Shown here one piece after another: positions 24,301-36,647 of a stretch of DNA of 64,000 bases. This DNA comes from Callipepla californica brunnescens (taxonomy: Eukaryota > Chordata > Aves > Galliformes > Odontophoridae). The notes below the pieces were generated by a model that saw nothing but the letters and a program-made list of their open reading frames with translations, made no database searches and was not told the origin of the DNA. Each line of letters opens with the position of its first letter. Position 1 is the stretch's first letter. The stretch lies in the NCBI GenBank assembly GCA_023055505.1, contig JALIRH010000004.1, positions 53,015,115-53,079,114 of the forward strand, written 5' to 3'. A program made the position numbers and the translations under genes.

Positions 24301-26510
24301 GTTTCCGGCATGTGAGGGAGGTGATGATTCCTTTGTGTGGGGAAGCAAATAATTTTTTTTCACCCTTGGAAGAATTTTTCTCCTTTTTAACCTTTAACTA
24401 TAAAAAAACCGCTGAGTAAGGGAGCTGGTGCCAAACAGCAAATAGCACTGTGGTGGGGCATCCGCAGAGATGCTGATACCCGAGTCCTCTGGCCAGTGTG
24501 GGATCTACACCTTGGTTGTGCCTTGTCTGCTGACCTGTGTCTGACGCTGACCAAAATCCCACTCTGGGCTGAGCTGGGAGCTGAGAGGAAACCAATACTT
24601 TTCCCATCAAAGGGTTTTGATTCAGAGGAAGGAATGCTTCAATTCATTTTGCCGCCCTACCAGTTAAGCATTCTTCTATCATATTTGGTGTGGGGGTGTG
24701 AGGGACCTCAGCCCATTACATATCTTAACATTTCCTTCATAATGTGAACCCTTTGTATCAGGGATACGTGTGGAGCTCAGAGAAGCTGTCGTTTTCATTG
24801 GTTTGAGGCTGTTGTGGTTTTCTTTTTTTAGGATACTACTGTATACATTTTCCACACTGTGCTGTTTGATTGTCCTGGCATTCACCTTTTGTGTTCTGTC
24901 TCCACTGATGTCTGAAGAGCAGTGAGAAAGACTGTTGGAAAGAGGATGCTAATGGAGTAAATCTGAGAGGGAAACTTTTCCTGTGGTTTGTAGTATAAGA
25001 ATGCAAATTAAAGATTCCAGTTTAGTAGAAAGCAAAACAGATCTGAACATCAGCCTGGAAAGCTCCGGGGAAAGGAGGATCCAGGAGTGGGGAATAGTTT
25101 ACTCTCTGTAGCCAAGAGTCCTTACCTCCCATTGAAGTGAGCTGGAGTTGCATGAGTTCAGGATGCAGGATTTTCAGGATGACAGCCCTGACCTGGGTGA
25201 AAACTAGCACAGTGAGTTACAGGAGCTCACTGAATCCTTCCGAGCTTCCCTCAGAGTATGGCAGGTGCAGACAGCCAGCAGCCTGAAGGTGTACAGGAGG
25301 AACTGGAACAGTCAGAGCTTCTAGTACTGGATTTGCTTTCCGTTGATGTGAAAATGAGTGGCATTTCCAAATAGTTGGTTCTTTTTGCTAGGTCTGGGTT
25401 TGGGAAAGCGTGACCCAAAAATGAGAAACCCGGTAGGGGAACTGGGCAGCCTGGCTTCTACTCCTGGTTCTGTTCCATCTGTAGGGTGTTTTGGGGACAC
25501 AGATTTGTCCCTCTTTGGTCTGTTTTCCTTCCCCCTTACTCTGATGGTGAGTTCTGCAGGGCAGGCTGAGTGCTCCTTCCTAGGTGTTCGCCCACTTCCC
25601 AGTGCAGGGCAGTCCTGTGCTCATTTGGTTCCCCTTAGGCACTGCTATAATACAAGTAATATTACAGATCTGAACGTTTTTGCTCTTATCCCTCCAATAA
25701 AATTAAATATGTATTTTAAACGTGAGCTCCTGCGGGCCTCCTGCTGTTTTTCATTTACTCCCCAGGGTCATTTGCAGCTTTGATTGCACGTGAGGCTCTA
25801 GCAGTTACGTTCTGGGCTGGAGCTGTTAGTTGAAAGCACGGCCATACGCTGCGTGGCACAGTCCCAGCCTGCCCAGGGGGCTGCTCTGACTGAACAGAGT
25901 CAAATTAAAGCGTGTCATAAAATTACAGCATGCTTTTCTGTAAAGTTCTTTTACTTTCCTGGGCCTGGCCTTCAGGTATCATTAGGGGCAGCATCCAGCC
26001 ACGCTCCCGGCTCGGTACCAGCATGTTGAGGGTACCCTCTAGCGGAGCAGGCACCAGGAGCTACCAGGGCAGGGCAGAGGTGCAAAGAGCAGTGAAATAT
26101 GGTTAGTGCTTCCTTCTACCTGCCCACAGTTCTGGTGTGGCAGTGCCCTCCAGGCTCACATGAGCTCACAGGCTGAGCATGACACTCGTGTGGTCAACGG
26201 TCCTCAGAGCTGGCAGGCTTGAAATCTGAGGGTACTACAGTGCACGGAAGGGACAGGCCTTTCAGAGGTGAAGTGCCCAGTCGTAGGAGGAAGAGGTGTC
26301 TTTTCTTTTTCAGGAGGGTCTGTGTCAGCACTGAGCTGAGCTCCCAGGCTTCTGTCAGTCCGTACTACCCCAGTGACACAGATCGGTGTGGCTGCCTTCT
26401 GTCCCGCTGGGCATCTGGCATGTTGGTGGCATTCACATCCCAGTGATCTGCAGTCTGCTGTCAATCTTTTCACTCCCCAGCATTACTTTTCTGGAAGAGG
26501 CAACTTTTAA
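21393..26510. other. Intergenic stretch, no gene recognised
   Basis: I see no exon that I can support. A frame open over 23,471-23,818 (115 codons) and one over 25,358-25,783 (141 codons) give no recognisable protein, and the second overlaps a SINE-like repeat. A tttta-rich tract lies at about 21,845-21,905. A motif ccatgaagtcagtgggag at about 22,279 recalls old amniote repeats, but it is too short to call. Confidence 0.6.
25425..25672 (+). repeat. Old MIR-like or related SINE remnant with 3' tail
   Basis: The left half reads ctactcctggttctgttcca, then a ttgtccctctttggtctgtt segment, matching the order of MIR-type elements (cctgggttc-like box, then a cctcagtttcc-like core). The right half reads ttctgcagggcaggctgagt and ends ttaggcactgctataataca agtaat. 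From memory, that end matches a tail frequent in turtle and crocodile repeats (ggggcagggactgtct ... cctaggcgctactgtaatac). The long open frame over this region is accidental. Confidence 0.6.
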
Positions 26511-26780
26511 AATCATAGAATGGCCTGGGTTGAAAAGGACCTCAAAGATCATGGAGTTCCAACCGCCCTGCTGTGGGTAGGGTCACCAGCCACTACAGCA
26601 GGCTGCCAGAGCCAGGTCCAGCTTTGCCTTGAGTGCCTCCAGGGATGGGAGCCACAGCCTCTCTGGGCAACCGGATCCACTGGATCACCACCCTCTGAGG
26701 GAAAAACTTCCTCCTCATATCTAACCTAAATCTCCTCCGTCTTAGTTTAAAACCATTCCCCCTTGTCCTATCACTGTCAA
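26511..26780 (-). mobile_element. CR1 LINE 3' tail, minus orientation
   Basis: The segment begins aatcatagaatggcctgggt, the reverse complement of the CR1 terminus. It continues through aaaaggacctcaaagatcat, gtgcctccagggatggga, ctctctgggcaaccggatcc and ttcctcctcatatctaacct to cccttgtcctatcactgtc. All of these are antisense CR1 landmarks. About 270 bases remain. It is non-coding. Confidence 0.93.
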
Positions 26781-28004
26781 CCCAGAAAGCAGTACAAGGG
26801 TGTGGGTAGTACACTTTGTGTCTTGAAGGACTGCAGAAGGGCTCGGAACATCTAATAATGGGAAAACACGGGTGCCAAAAGATGCATGCAGTGCTGCAAA
26901 TGCTAAGCTTCCTTCCCTGACAAAGCATTGCCTTTCTCCCTGCCTTACGACTTGCGGTGCCTCACTAACTATAGCTTGATTTGAAAAGAAAAGGGGTAGC
27001 TCCATCTAGAGGATTCAGACAGTAGGCAAAGACCTGCCTTAGCTCTGTGCTTGCAGGTTCTGGCTGGCAGTGTTGTGTGCATGGGGTACTTTCCCTTGTG
27101 CAGTGTGGCTGCATCTTCTGGTTTCTAAACGTTCAGTAAGTTCTAAAACTTTGGAGCAGGGCCTTGAGGTTTTAGAGCAACCCTGTGATACTGATTTTCT
27201 TCCCCTGCTCATTTCAAAGCAAGTTGCAACTCAGGAAGAGCACCCATATGCATACAGATTACAGCATCTGTGTGCAGCCTGGGGCTTCCCAGCAGTAATG
27301 GGATGAACAGAAATGTTCTGACCAGTGTTTCTCAGTTGTTTCTCTTTGTGTCTTCACACACATCTCAGAATTTCACAGTGCCATTCGTAGAGACAGGACT
27401 GCACCTGAGCCAACGTTGGTGTTTTAGTCTGAGCTTATGGAAAAGATCAGACGAGTGTCACTGTGGACTAGGGGATGGAGACATGCAGGTAACTCACATA
27501 TGTTGGTGTGCACCCAGAGAGGTATTTTTCCAAGCAATCAGGAATCTAATAATTCGTATCAAGGAGTGCTTGGGACAGCATCTTCGTATCACAGAGTTAT
27601 GATTTACTGAGATTTTAAAGATGTCAGTAAAAGGGCATACACAGCATGTTTTCTTGCTATCAGTAAGGAGGAAAGCAGAAATAGAGGGGCACATCTGATG
27701 CACAGCATATCCTGGAAGTACAGGCCTGCAACAGCACTGTACGGGTATGCTGGGGATGTTTTGAGGTTTGCTTCCAATCTAAGAGAAGAGTACTTTGCAA
27801 TGAAGTGAAGAGAGAAATCTGTATGCCTCATGTTGAGTTTAAAGTCTTGTAATGCCCAACAACTCCTAGGTACTTCTTTTTCCTGTCACCTCGTCCAGGT
27901 AGTTGCTCCTTTCTCCCTTGGCACAATCTTCCTCATCATTATATTCTCTCTAGTATGCTTACCTCAGTATACTTCTAACTCCACTCACTCTAACTCTTTA
28001 TTAA

Positions 28005-28114
28005 TTCATAGATTCATAGATATGTTAGGTTGGGAAGGACCTACAAGATCATCTAGTCCAACCATCCTCCCACCACCATCCCTACCCACCAAGCTACTAA
28101 ATCAAATCCCTAAA
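28005..28114 (-). mobile_element. CR1 LINE 3' tail fragment, minus orientation
   Basis: The segment begins ttcatagattcatagatatg and continues with aggacctacaagatcatcta, then gtccaaccatcc and a ctaaatcaaatccctaa block. This is a different CR1 subfamily from the gtggcactgagggac type, and the same subfamily as the fragment near 63,600. It is truncated to about 110 bases. Confidence 0.85.
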
Positions 28115-31100
28115 TTACTTGCTTTCCAGCTTCCATCTGCTCTATGGGTATGAAAGATGACAGCTCTTGTGGTTACTAGACAATGCACAGATAAACAGAT
28201 TATTGGTGAACTCTTGCACTTCAGAGGTACGGGGTTCAGCACTTGAGATGATGAAAAGAATGTGCAGTTCTTGGCAGATGGATGTTATTTATTTATTTCT
28301 GATGAGGAAAAGGAATTTAATGAGAGACACTGCAGGAAAGCGAAAGATCAGACTAAGCTCTGACAAAAAGAAGAACCTTGAGGGCTTGTTGATTCTTTGC
28401 CAGTGTTAACGGAGTCGACTCAGGTACTATTAGCTAATACGAGTCCACAGCATGTAGTCATTATAGTCCCATCACTTTAATGCGTTTCTTTTTCTTTCCT
28501 CTTTAGCCTACTTACTGTTAAACAATATCTACTATTGTTTTAGTATAGGTCAGAGTTCAGTCTTTCGAGGACTTAATATATCAAATTTAAGCTGCTCAGG
28601 AAAAGAAAATCATCCAACTTCTTAAGGAGCAGTATTCCTATTAGATAAACACTTCTGGGGGGCAAACGGAGTGCCTGTTCTTAAACAGACCTCCAGTCCC
28701 CACTGCCGTGGTTTGGTGCTCCAAGCTCACCATCGGTCATTGCTTCACCTCCTCCATGCTCTCCCATGAGAACCGTGCAATTAGGCACGATTGGTGCTGA
28801 TTTCTCACAGAGATTACTTCTCGCTCAATGCAAGCAGATGGGTGTCGCTTTGTCTCCTGGGGGCCAGAACATGGCAGCCCTCAGAGCTGGCTGCCAAACC
28901 TCCCTAGCAACACAGCCCTCAGCTCTCTGCATCTGGCAGAAATCCTCTCCCAGAGACATGATGTTGGCACCCGCACAAGGTCTGGTGCAGCCAGGAGGCT
29001 GTGCTGGTGCTCTGGAGGCACACAGGCTGGATACACCATACTCTTCTTACCTGTTTGCCTTTCTCTAGCAAACTCTGGTAGTGTGGCACAGTTATATGTG
29101 TGTAAGTTTCTTCTAGTAGCCTTCAGAGCATGTGCCCAGATTTTCACACCTATGAATCCTTTTACTATGTCTTTAACAAGAGTGCAACTTAGAACTTCTC
29201 TGGACTGTAATACAGGACTTCTGTGATCCCTATCAATATCACAAAAATGCTTTTGCGTGCACATAGAAGAGCTTTAACAAGGTCTCCTTGTGGGTACCAT
29301 TCAGACTCTGGGTTCAAAAGGCCTACCTTGCATCCTTGGTGATGGAGATCCAGCAGCAACCCACATTACAGAACAGAGGTTCTGTCTGTCCTAAAGCACT
29401 ACCCTATAACGCTCTGGCTGGTCTTTACCCTTTTTATTTTCTAAATGACTGACATCCAGTCAACACTTAAGCCGCAGGGCCTACTCATTTTCTGTTTTAC
29501 TTGATTAATCTCAGTCAAAGGGTCCCTGAAGATGTCCCTCTGATGCGGTGCTGGTCAGTGGTATAGCGGTAGGCACTACACGACTCACAAGAGGAGTATC
29601 CAAACTCAGGGTTGTTGCCCTCTTTCCAAGACACATTGACTTGTGGGGTGAAGTCTTGGTGGTCGAGACTCAGACTGAGGCACTTTCTCATTGGTGGATT
29701 CCACCAGCAGAGACAAAGGAAGGGGAGAAAAAGTTTTATGGCTATGTGAAGGAGAATGACCTGAAAGTACAAACTCTTAAGTTCATTATTCACCTTAACT
29801 TCAGCTAGCTCCTTGGAGTTAGTTAGTCTTTTTTTTGTGTGTGTGTCTGAGTAGCTCAGGATCCCAGGACGTGAGCTGCCAGTGCTAGGACTTTATTTGG
29901 CTGTGGCAGGTAGCTGATTTGAGAAACTGTTTTTCCTCCAGGGTATCTTGGCAGCTTTTACTTCAGAGATCTGTATTTCTGCCTACTCAGGTGTGTGCTG
30001 CAGAAACAAGGGAACCACAGATTGGAAAGCTCAGTTCTGGTTCTCACTAAAATCTTGCTTTTCCAGTAGGGAACAATGGGGCTATATACTGTCACAGCAA
30101 CAGGTTCTGCCCTGACTCTCCTCTCCCCTCTTTTAAAATAAGTGGAAATTGAAGCTCTTACTGCATACAGCTGAGGCTCAGCAACTTGGCTTGGGCAGTA
30201 GCTTTTGACCTGAGCAGCATGGAGAATAAACAACACTCAAAAAATTGAAGAATCAACCTGTCAGCATGCTGTGGCTGGGTGCACCAGCAAATCACAGCAT
30301 GCTCTTCAGTTGCTGTGACAGGATCTCTTCTGCTGACTGACACCTAGATCCTTGGAGAAAAAAATGATCCAATGAGGGCAGTGTTTCGTAAAGTGCATAG
30401 TGACTTAAGACCCACTCCTGCTAGAGGAGCTTGAGGCAGAAAGATAGGAAAGAGAGGGAGGTTGGTAACATTGCATGGTGTCTCATGCAAGACCAGAGAG
30501 CAGTATGCTTAGCTTCTTTGTGGCAGAGGTCTAGACCACAGCTCTGAAGCCTGTTTTCTGTGTGGAAAGCAAAGGCAGTGCTGTTTTCTCTGTTTGAGCA
30601 GTTCTGCTGTCCATGGAAAATCCTGGGATTTTATCTGTTCTGAGCTGCATCAGGAGCTGAAGGAGGCAGAGGTGTTCTTTTATTCTCCCCTCTCTGTCAC
30701 TGCAAGGTAAGAAGGATGGATATATGCTCAACAGTCTGGAGCCATTCCTAGCAGTTCTCCACTGAGTCAGCTTCTTCGTGGTATAATGTACACATCTCAG
30801 GCTTCTTAAATATGTTCACATTTCTTGTCCAGCTGGTTCTGTTGCACAAGATGCTAGCACGTGCTAGCTTGGGAAAGAGAGTAGGAAGGAAGTTGTTATC
30901 AGAAGCTGATAGGAGGGAAGCTGTAACCAAAGTGTCTCCTTTATAGGCAGGAGCAGATAAGCTGACTTGAATCTTTCAGTGTCTGACACCGCAGCACCAC
31001 AATTCCCCATGCACACACCACCCAACACACAGGCATGAGATAGAGAAGAGCCTTTAATCTCTGCCCCAGGGATGGTACAAACACTTTGAAATGACCTGAA

Positions 31101-32212
31101 ATGGTCATGCAGTGTCTTGAGCCTGTTCTTAGCAAAATCTCTCATCCTTTTCCTCTTGATGCTGGATAGCATTCTTTGCTTGCCATAGCGTCAAAATGTG
31201 TTTGCAAATAGCAGTGGGCTGATGTAACTTGGCCAATGATGAACTTATGGCCCTCTGATCAGTTTGTGTGTAATCAAACCACAGTAAGACCCTCATTCAT
31301 GAGCCAAATGAGAAGAGGACTGGTGAGGTGTCTCCAGTACAATATGCTCAGACCAGTTTATATGAAAGAGTGTAGCCCTTCTTCTTCAGGCAATTTATTT
31401 TAGCACCTTGTGGAATCACAGTGCACCATGGCACGCATGCCTCTGTGCTAGTTATGGCCCTATCTTTCTGACTGACCAAAGGCCTTAGTGAGTCAGTAGT
31501 ATAATTCATACTAGGTACACCCTTGCAGCTTTGTAAGAGAAAAGAAATTACAACTATACATAGCATCCACAACTGCAGTGCAGTAGAAAAAGCCCAATAG
31601 CTCAGAAGTTATTTCCATCTCATAAAATATACCCGTCCCCAGAGAAGGTAAACCACAGTCACTGCATGTGTCTTCTGCTCAGTGCTGATAGCTTCCTTGC
31701 AACACCAGTCTGGACTGATTGGCAGGAGTCTGGAAGATCCTGTTTCCAAAGAAGACTAACAACACATCTCTGGGTGTCTCCTCCCTCATGGCAATGCAGG
31801 GTGAAGAAAGCTGCTTGATGAAAGCCACCTTCATGACAAGCCTTTGCTGGTCCTTTGTGACAATTTAACACTGGTATTGCTTTTTCTATTGCTTTGAGCT
31901 GAATCAGGGTGAAGAACGCAGAACAAGTAAGATGTGTGTCAGGGGTCTTTAGTGTTCAGAATGTGGAAGGTCTTCCCGAGCTGAGTAATGTTCCTCATGT
32001 GCAAACATGAGCAAGACTGTGGCTCTACAACTGTCTGGTCTAAATGTCTATACAAGGCAGAAAGAGATGACCTTTACTTGATGCATCAGTCCCAACAAGG
32101 AGGAAGTAAAATACATACTTAAACTTTCATGTTGGATTTCAGTGAATTAGGAAGGGAGGGGGAGAGAGACAGAAAGAGATCCTGAGAGAGGTAGCAGTGA
32201 GTGAAGCAGAAG

Positions 32213-32338
32213 ATTTCAAGGAACGTGGCATGTGGCACTGAATGATATGGTCTAGGGGGCTTGGTGGGGATGGCTTGATGGTGGGACTAGATACACTCAG
32301 TGGACTTTTCCAGCCTTAATGATTCTATGATTCTCTGA
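32213..32338 (+). mobile_element. CR1 LINE 3' tail, plus orientation
   Basis: Landmarks are agatttcaaggaacgtggca, tgtggcactgaatgatatgg and gactagatacactcag, followed by the typical terminus cagccttaatgattctatga. It is truncated to about 125 bases and belongs to the gtggcactga subfamily group. Confidence 0.9.
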
Positions 32339-32995
32339 TTTTTTGCCTCCTAGATACAGAGTGAAGTGTCTTTTACTTAAATCCCCTTGTTCTACATGCA
32401 GATGAAATGGAAGCTGGTGCCAAACAGAGAGATACAGAAATATCAGAAAAACAGGCTCCTGCAGCCTGATAGACAGCCTGGAGCTCTGGTGTAAGGGAGG
32501 TTTGTTGGGCAGGAGACTGGCACATGAACCCACTGTCTTCAGGGATGACTGGAACCCATTTCTGACTGTGTCAGTTACGTTTGGGAACAAGCAAGTAGCT
32601 ATATTACAAGTAACAGGGCAAGGCTGCTGGGAAAGAAATAAACCCCCATAAACCAAAACAATCCGTTTGTTCTCCAGTGTTTCCTGTACAAGTAATAAAA
32701 TCTAATAACTGAGTTGCTGTTAACTGTTAATGACCACTGCATTTGTTAATGGACCCAGACAAATGAGAGCAGTTTAGTACAACAGACAGACCATTAGTTG
32801 TATTAATGGTTGGCTTGTAGGAGTTAGTGCTCTTATAAACTATATTCTGCAGTTTATAATACCAGCACTTTATAAAATGACTTGGTGCTTAAAAAAAAAA
32901 GGATCAGGTGAGCTCCAATTTAGCTGTGGAAAATAAGTATACATTCTAAATAAGAACAGCTAATGTTAGGTTAAATCTCTCTTTCTAGTTAGCAG

Positions 32996-33090
32996 TGGTG
33001 TAAATCAGGAGCAAGAGTGGATATACCAACCAGGGCTGATTCTTATGTAGCTTAAATGAGTGGCAGCTTTGCTCTTAACTTCAGTGAATT
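32996..33090. repeat. Old amniote-type repeat (copy 3)
   Basis: The segment starts ggtgtaaatcaggagcaaga. It continues with cagggctgattct and later aacttcagtgaattttggat. The gtgtaaatcag opening is shared with the copies at 674 and 7,437, and a cttcagtg-like centre is also present. Divergence is high and the family name is not known to me. Confidence 0.35.
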
Positions 33091-36000
33091 TTGGATGGAT
33101 CCTGTAATTATTATCATTAGAGAGGGATTAGATCTTTTTTCTTGGTGTGTGCTTTTTTTCCAGACCACAAATGATTCCACAGATGGGATATTCGGTTTTT
33201 AGCAGCTGTCATTATTTAGAAAAAAAGAGAACCTGTATAAATAGACTAAAATCAATAGGGGAACAAAATAGAGTTAGTTCCTGCCTTGCTAGCCTCTACA
33301 GCTCTTTCACTTTTTGTGTTCTTAGAATGTATTTAACTGCAGTTCCATTTACAAGAGATGTCAGCAGTGTTTTTGCAATGGTGGTTGTGAAAGCTGAGGT
33401 TTTTCCATCACTTCACAGACTCACTTCTGAATGTAACCACTGTTTGGTAGTGAAGTAGTCCAAGCATTTGCCCTCAACTTGCCAGATGGGGAACGACACT
33501 AAATTAGTAGAGAATTACAGATTACTGGTGAAGGGAATATTGCACATTTTGCTGGGGAAAAGGAAGTGGAGGTTTTTACATGACACATGAACAGGCTCTA
33601 ATTTGTGTGTAGCTGTAGTGTGAAATGAGGCCAGGCCTAAATCATAAACTTAAATTGTAAGCTGTGTTTGCAAAGACAGATTGCAAGTTTTCCAGATAGG
33701 CTACCAAAATCATGAGAAAGCTTGCATAAACTTACCCTTAAGGTTACTGTGACCTGAAGGAAGAATGCAAGAGTCATCCCAGGGAGCTGGTCCCTCCTTT
33801 GGCCGTTTGCTCGTCTGCACGAGTGGTGACTAAGCCAGCCTCAAGAAGTGCCTTTTCTGAGTTTTCTCACTTAGATACGGAAATTACAGTCCAGGGGAAC
33901 ATCAGAAGAGGTGTACTCATTCCCTTCATCACACTTCAGCCGTACTGTTCCATAGAATGGCTTCAGAGTAAGAAATACGATGCTGAAGCAGCAAAGAATA
34001 AGAAATAAGAGAAACACGGTGTTCCTTGCTCTGTGGAGTCTCCCAGCTGCCAATTCATGGTTAAAGGACTTCCTGAGTGAGGGTTTGTCTCCTGGTCAGT
34101 CGCCACATTGAGCCTATCTTCTATAAACGTCTAGCCCCTTTATGAGGCTGTTTATGTTTCTCGCCTCCATTCTTAGCAGTGGGATCTATATTGGAACTGT
34201 ACATAGTGTGAAAAGGTGTTTACTTCTGCATGCTTTAAACCTGCTACCTCCTGATTTCAGCAAGTACCTCTTGGATCTTAAGTTGGAGAAGATGAAAAAT
34301 CCTTCCACGTTCATCCGGTTCCAGGCTTATGATTGCACAGATCCCTCCAGCATGTTCCCCTTCAGTCATTCTTTCCCAAACTGAGAAATCACAAGCCAGC
34401 CAGTCCCTCTCTCTCCTTCCACGACCCTGTTTCACGCCTTTGATCACCTCTGCCATCCTTTTCTTTATAATCAGCTGGGCTTTTTGAATGCCATTTCTTT
34501 ATAATCAGATATTTAATTTTTTCCCAAGTGTTTCTCCACCACTGCTCTAAAATCTTCTGGACTGGTAAAAGCTCACTAAGAGTGCCCGTTCCCTGATTGT
34601 TTATTCTGTTACTCGGCTTGTGCTTTATTCTGCGTTTGTTGCCGCTGGATGCTGCCTGCCATCCTGCTGCTCCAGGATGCACCAGGACATCCGTGCACTC
34701 TTCACAGCCCTTTCTGGGAACAACTACGTGTCATAGCGGCCAACCGCTCAGGAAACCACGCAGCTGGGCAGGAAGCACCAGGAAGGACCCAGCCTCCCTG
34801 CACACTTGTAGGGCACAGAATGAATCAACTTGCCATGCCTGGAGCCAGATCTCTGAGCTCCTGCCAGGGATGAGGTGAGAATCCGTGCTTCTGCAGGCAC
34901 CTCAGCTCCCGCCTGGCACCGAGACGTGCATGGAGGTTCAGTGCAGCCATCACCAGATGGTGCTGCTGCGTTCAGCCTTGCAGGGTCACTGCGTGCACGA
35001 GCGTTGGGATTCCTGGAAGAAAATACTGAACTGTGGATGTTTTCCCACTGCTTGGATGTCTGGAGAGTAGGCGGAGCATGCACATCACTAGCCAGTTCTC
35101 TTTGAGCTTTGGCCAGGGATTCAGAACAGGGGTGGGTTCAGGTGATGGTTGAGATGATCTGTTCCAGCCTGGTTCAAGCGGATAAACAATATTAATTAGG
35201 CCCACACCATAGGATTCCACAGGATTTATTTTTTCTCCAATGAAAAACTGGCTGGCAATGAGTACTGCTGACAATCAGGGAAACATATCACTGCAGTTCA
35301 CCCCTTTTTTTTCCAGAAGTTTTACTTCTTTTTTTTTTGAAAGACCCACCTCCAGGATTCATGTTATCACGTGAGAATCCAACACACAACTGTACAGAAA
35401 ATGTCATATCATCTTTCCTACATCTATTTCATGTGAAACCACGGTGCACAAAGAACTTCAGCTGAGGTGATGAAGCAGAGGAAACACCACTGAATATCTA
35501 TCCAGCGGATTTCAGTCTTCTCTGTGGTTGTGGCAGGAAAGATGATTAATGTGAAACGTTGCTTGGGAAGGCTCTCATCTCTGCTTCCTCAGAAAATGGA
35601 GGAAAAGGCCAAAGGAAATATTTTGGCAGAGCAATTTGCAATTGTAGTTCATGCTTATCTATTAATTATAGTCTCCATCTTAAAGTTAATTTGCACTGTT
35701 GGGGGAGCGTGCAGAGCTCTCAAATTCTATAGGGCAAATAGGTGCAGTGCAAGAAACTCAGCAGCTGAGCCAAAAATTGTTCTTTTTGAATCAGTATTCT
35801 TCCTTGCTATTGCACTGGGATCTCTGAATGCCTCTAAGCTGAGAAAAATCTACCTTGGATGTTCTGGAGCTCAGAAAGTAGGTGCTCCAGCCTTCACAAG
35901 GTTTTCAGCCTTATCCTATGGACATTCAGGCTGTGTGCTTTAAAGCTCTGTCTTTAGATCCCGTCTGCAGCCATCACAGAGTCCTGGGGGAGCTCTGCAG

Positions 36001-36494
36001 AACTGGAGTTTGATCATCCGGGTCAGAACAGGATCTGCTCAGACTCCTGGATTCTCAGGGACAGCTCATGGCTCGGAAAGACAGGGGTGATGAAAGTGCA
36101 AACTGACAAACAGTGATGCTCTTCAGAAGGCAAATGAGGAGCTTTTTTATTTTATGGTGTCGTGAAAGAAGAATAGTGGTGAATACCATGAAACTAAACT
36201 GATAGGAGACAGCTGCTAAAAAGAAATGTTCCTTTCTGATTAGCTGTGGAGCAGAGAAATCCAAGGAGATCTGAGGATTAAGAACAGAACAATAATGAAC
36301 ACTAAAATGTATTTCAAGAGGAGTATCAACCCAACAAGAAATGCCTAAATCTTGAAGTTCTTCATGGGGATACACCATTCCCTGCCCTCTCGGGTCGCCC
36401 AGGGCGCCCCGCACAGCGCGGACCCCCCCAGGCCCGGGGCACCCGCCGCGCCCCGCGCCGCTCCCCGCCCTCCCGGGGCAGGACTCCCCTCCCA

Positions 36495-36539
36495 CCCCGC
36501 CCCGCCCTCCCGGCTGTGGCTGCCGGCCCCGCCCCGCCC
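36495..36539. promoter_or_regulatory. Cluster of GC boxes (Sp1/KLF type)
   Basis: Two identical ccccgccccgccc arrays occur at 36,495-36,507 and 36,527-36,539. They are joined on the opposite strand sense by ggggcgg at 36,613-36,619 and ggggcggg at 36,623-36,630. GC boxes bind Sp1 and KLF factors and are typical of CpG-island promoters. Their position 170-310 bases before the start codon fits the core promoter of PRKCH. Actual binding is not shown by sequence. Confidence 0.6.
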
Positions 36540-36607
36540 GGCGCCGTCCCACGCTCCAGGTGCCCGCGCCGCGCAGAGCCGAGCGGAGCCCCGCGCCGCA
36601 GCCGTGA

Positions 36608-36640
36608 GGGGTGGGGCGGTGCGGGGCGGGCGCGGCGGGG
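36608..36640 (+). promoter_or_regulatory. G-rich quadruplex-prone segment in the promoter
   Basis: Five runs of three or four G fall within 33 bases, with short spacers. This satisfies the usual G-quadruplex pattern on the + strand. The segment overlaps two GC boxes. It may lie in the promoter or the early leader, depending on the unknown transcription start. Confidence 0.5.
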
Positions 36641-36647
36641 TCCCGGC

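Larger units (their letters stand above)
28115..36384. other. Intergenic stretch upstream of PRKCH
   Basis: No gene was recognised. The stretch contains one CR1 tail (32,213-32,338), one old amniote-type repeat (about 32,996-33,090), a short direct repeat (34,460-34,508) and T tracts near 35,307 and 35,330. A 139-codon frame at 35,524-35,943 lies about 0.9 kb before the PRKCH start, but it shows no known domain. Distal promoter elements of PRKCH may lie in the last kilobase; I see no TATA box that could be tied to a start site. Confidence 0.6.

Noticed and set aside
25358..25783. Plus-strand open frame of 141 codons
   Set aside because: It overlaps the SINE-like remnant and gives no known protein.
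35130..35185. Possible CR1 terminus (gatggttgagatgatctgtt)
   Set aside because: The similarity is limited to a short word, and the usual attctatga end is missing.
35524..35943. Open frame of 139 codons about 0.9 kb before PRKCH, preceded by a pyrimidine-rich ggcag
   Set aside because: There is no recognisable domain, no donor that gives a convincing exon, and ordinary composition. Transcript evidence would be needed.
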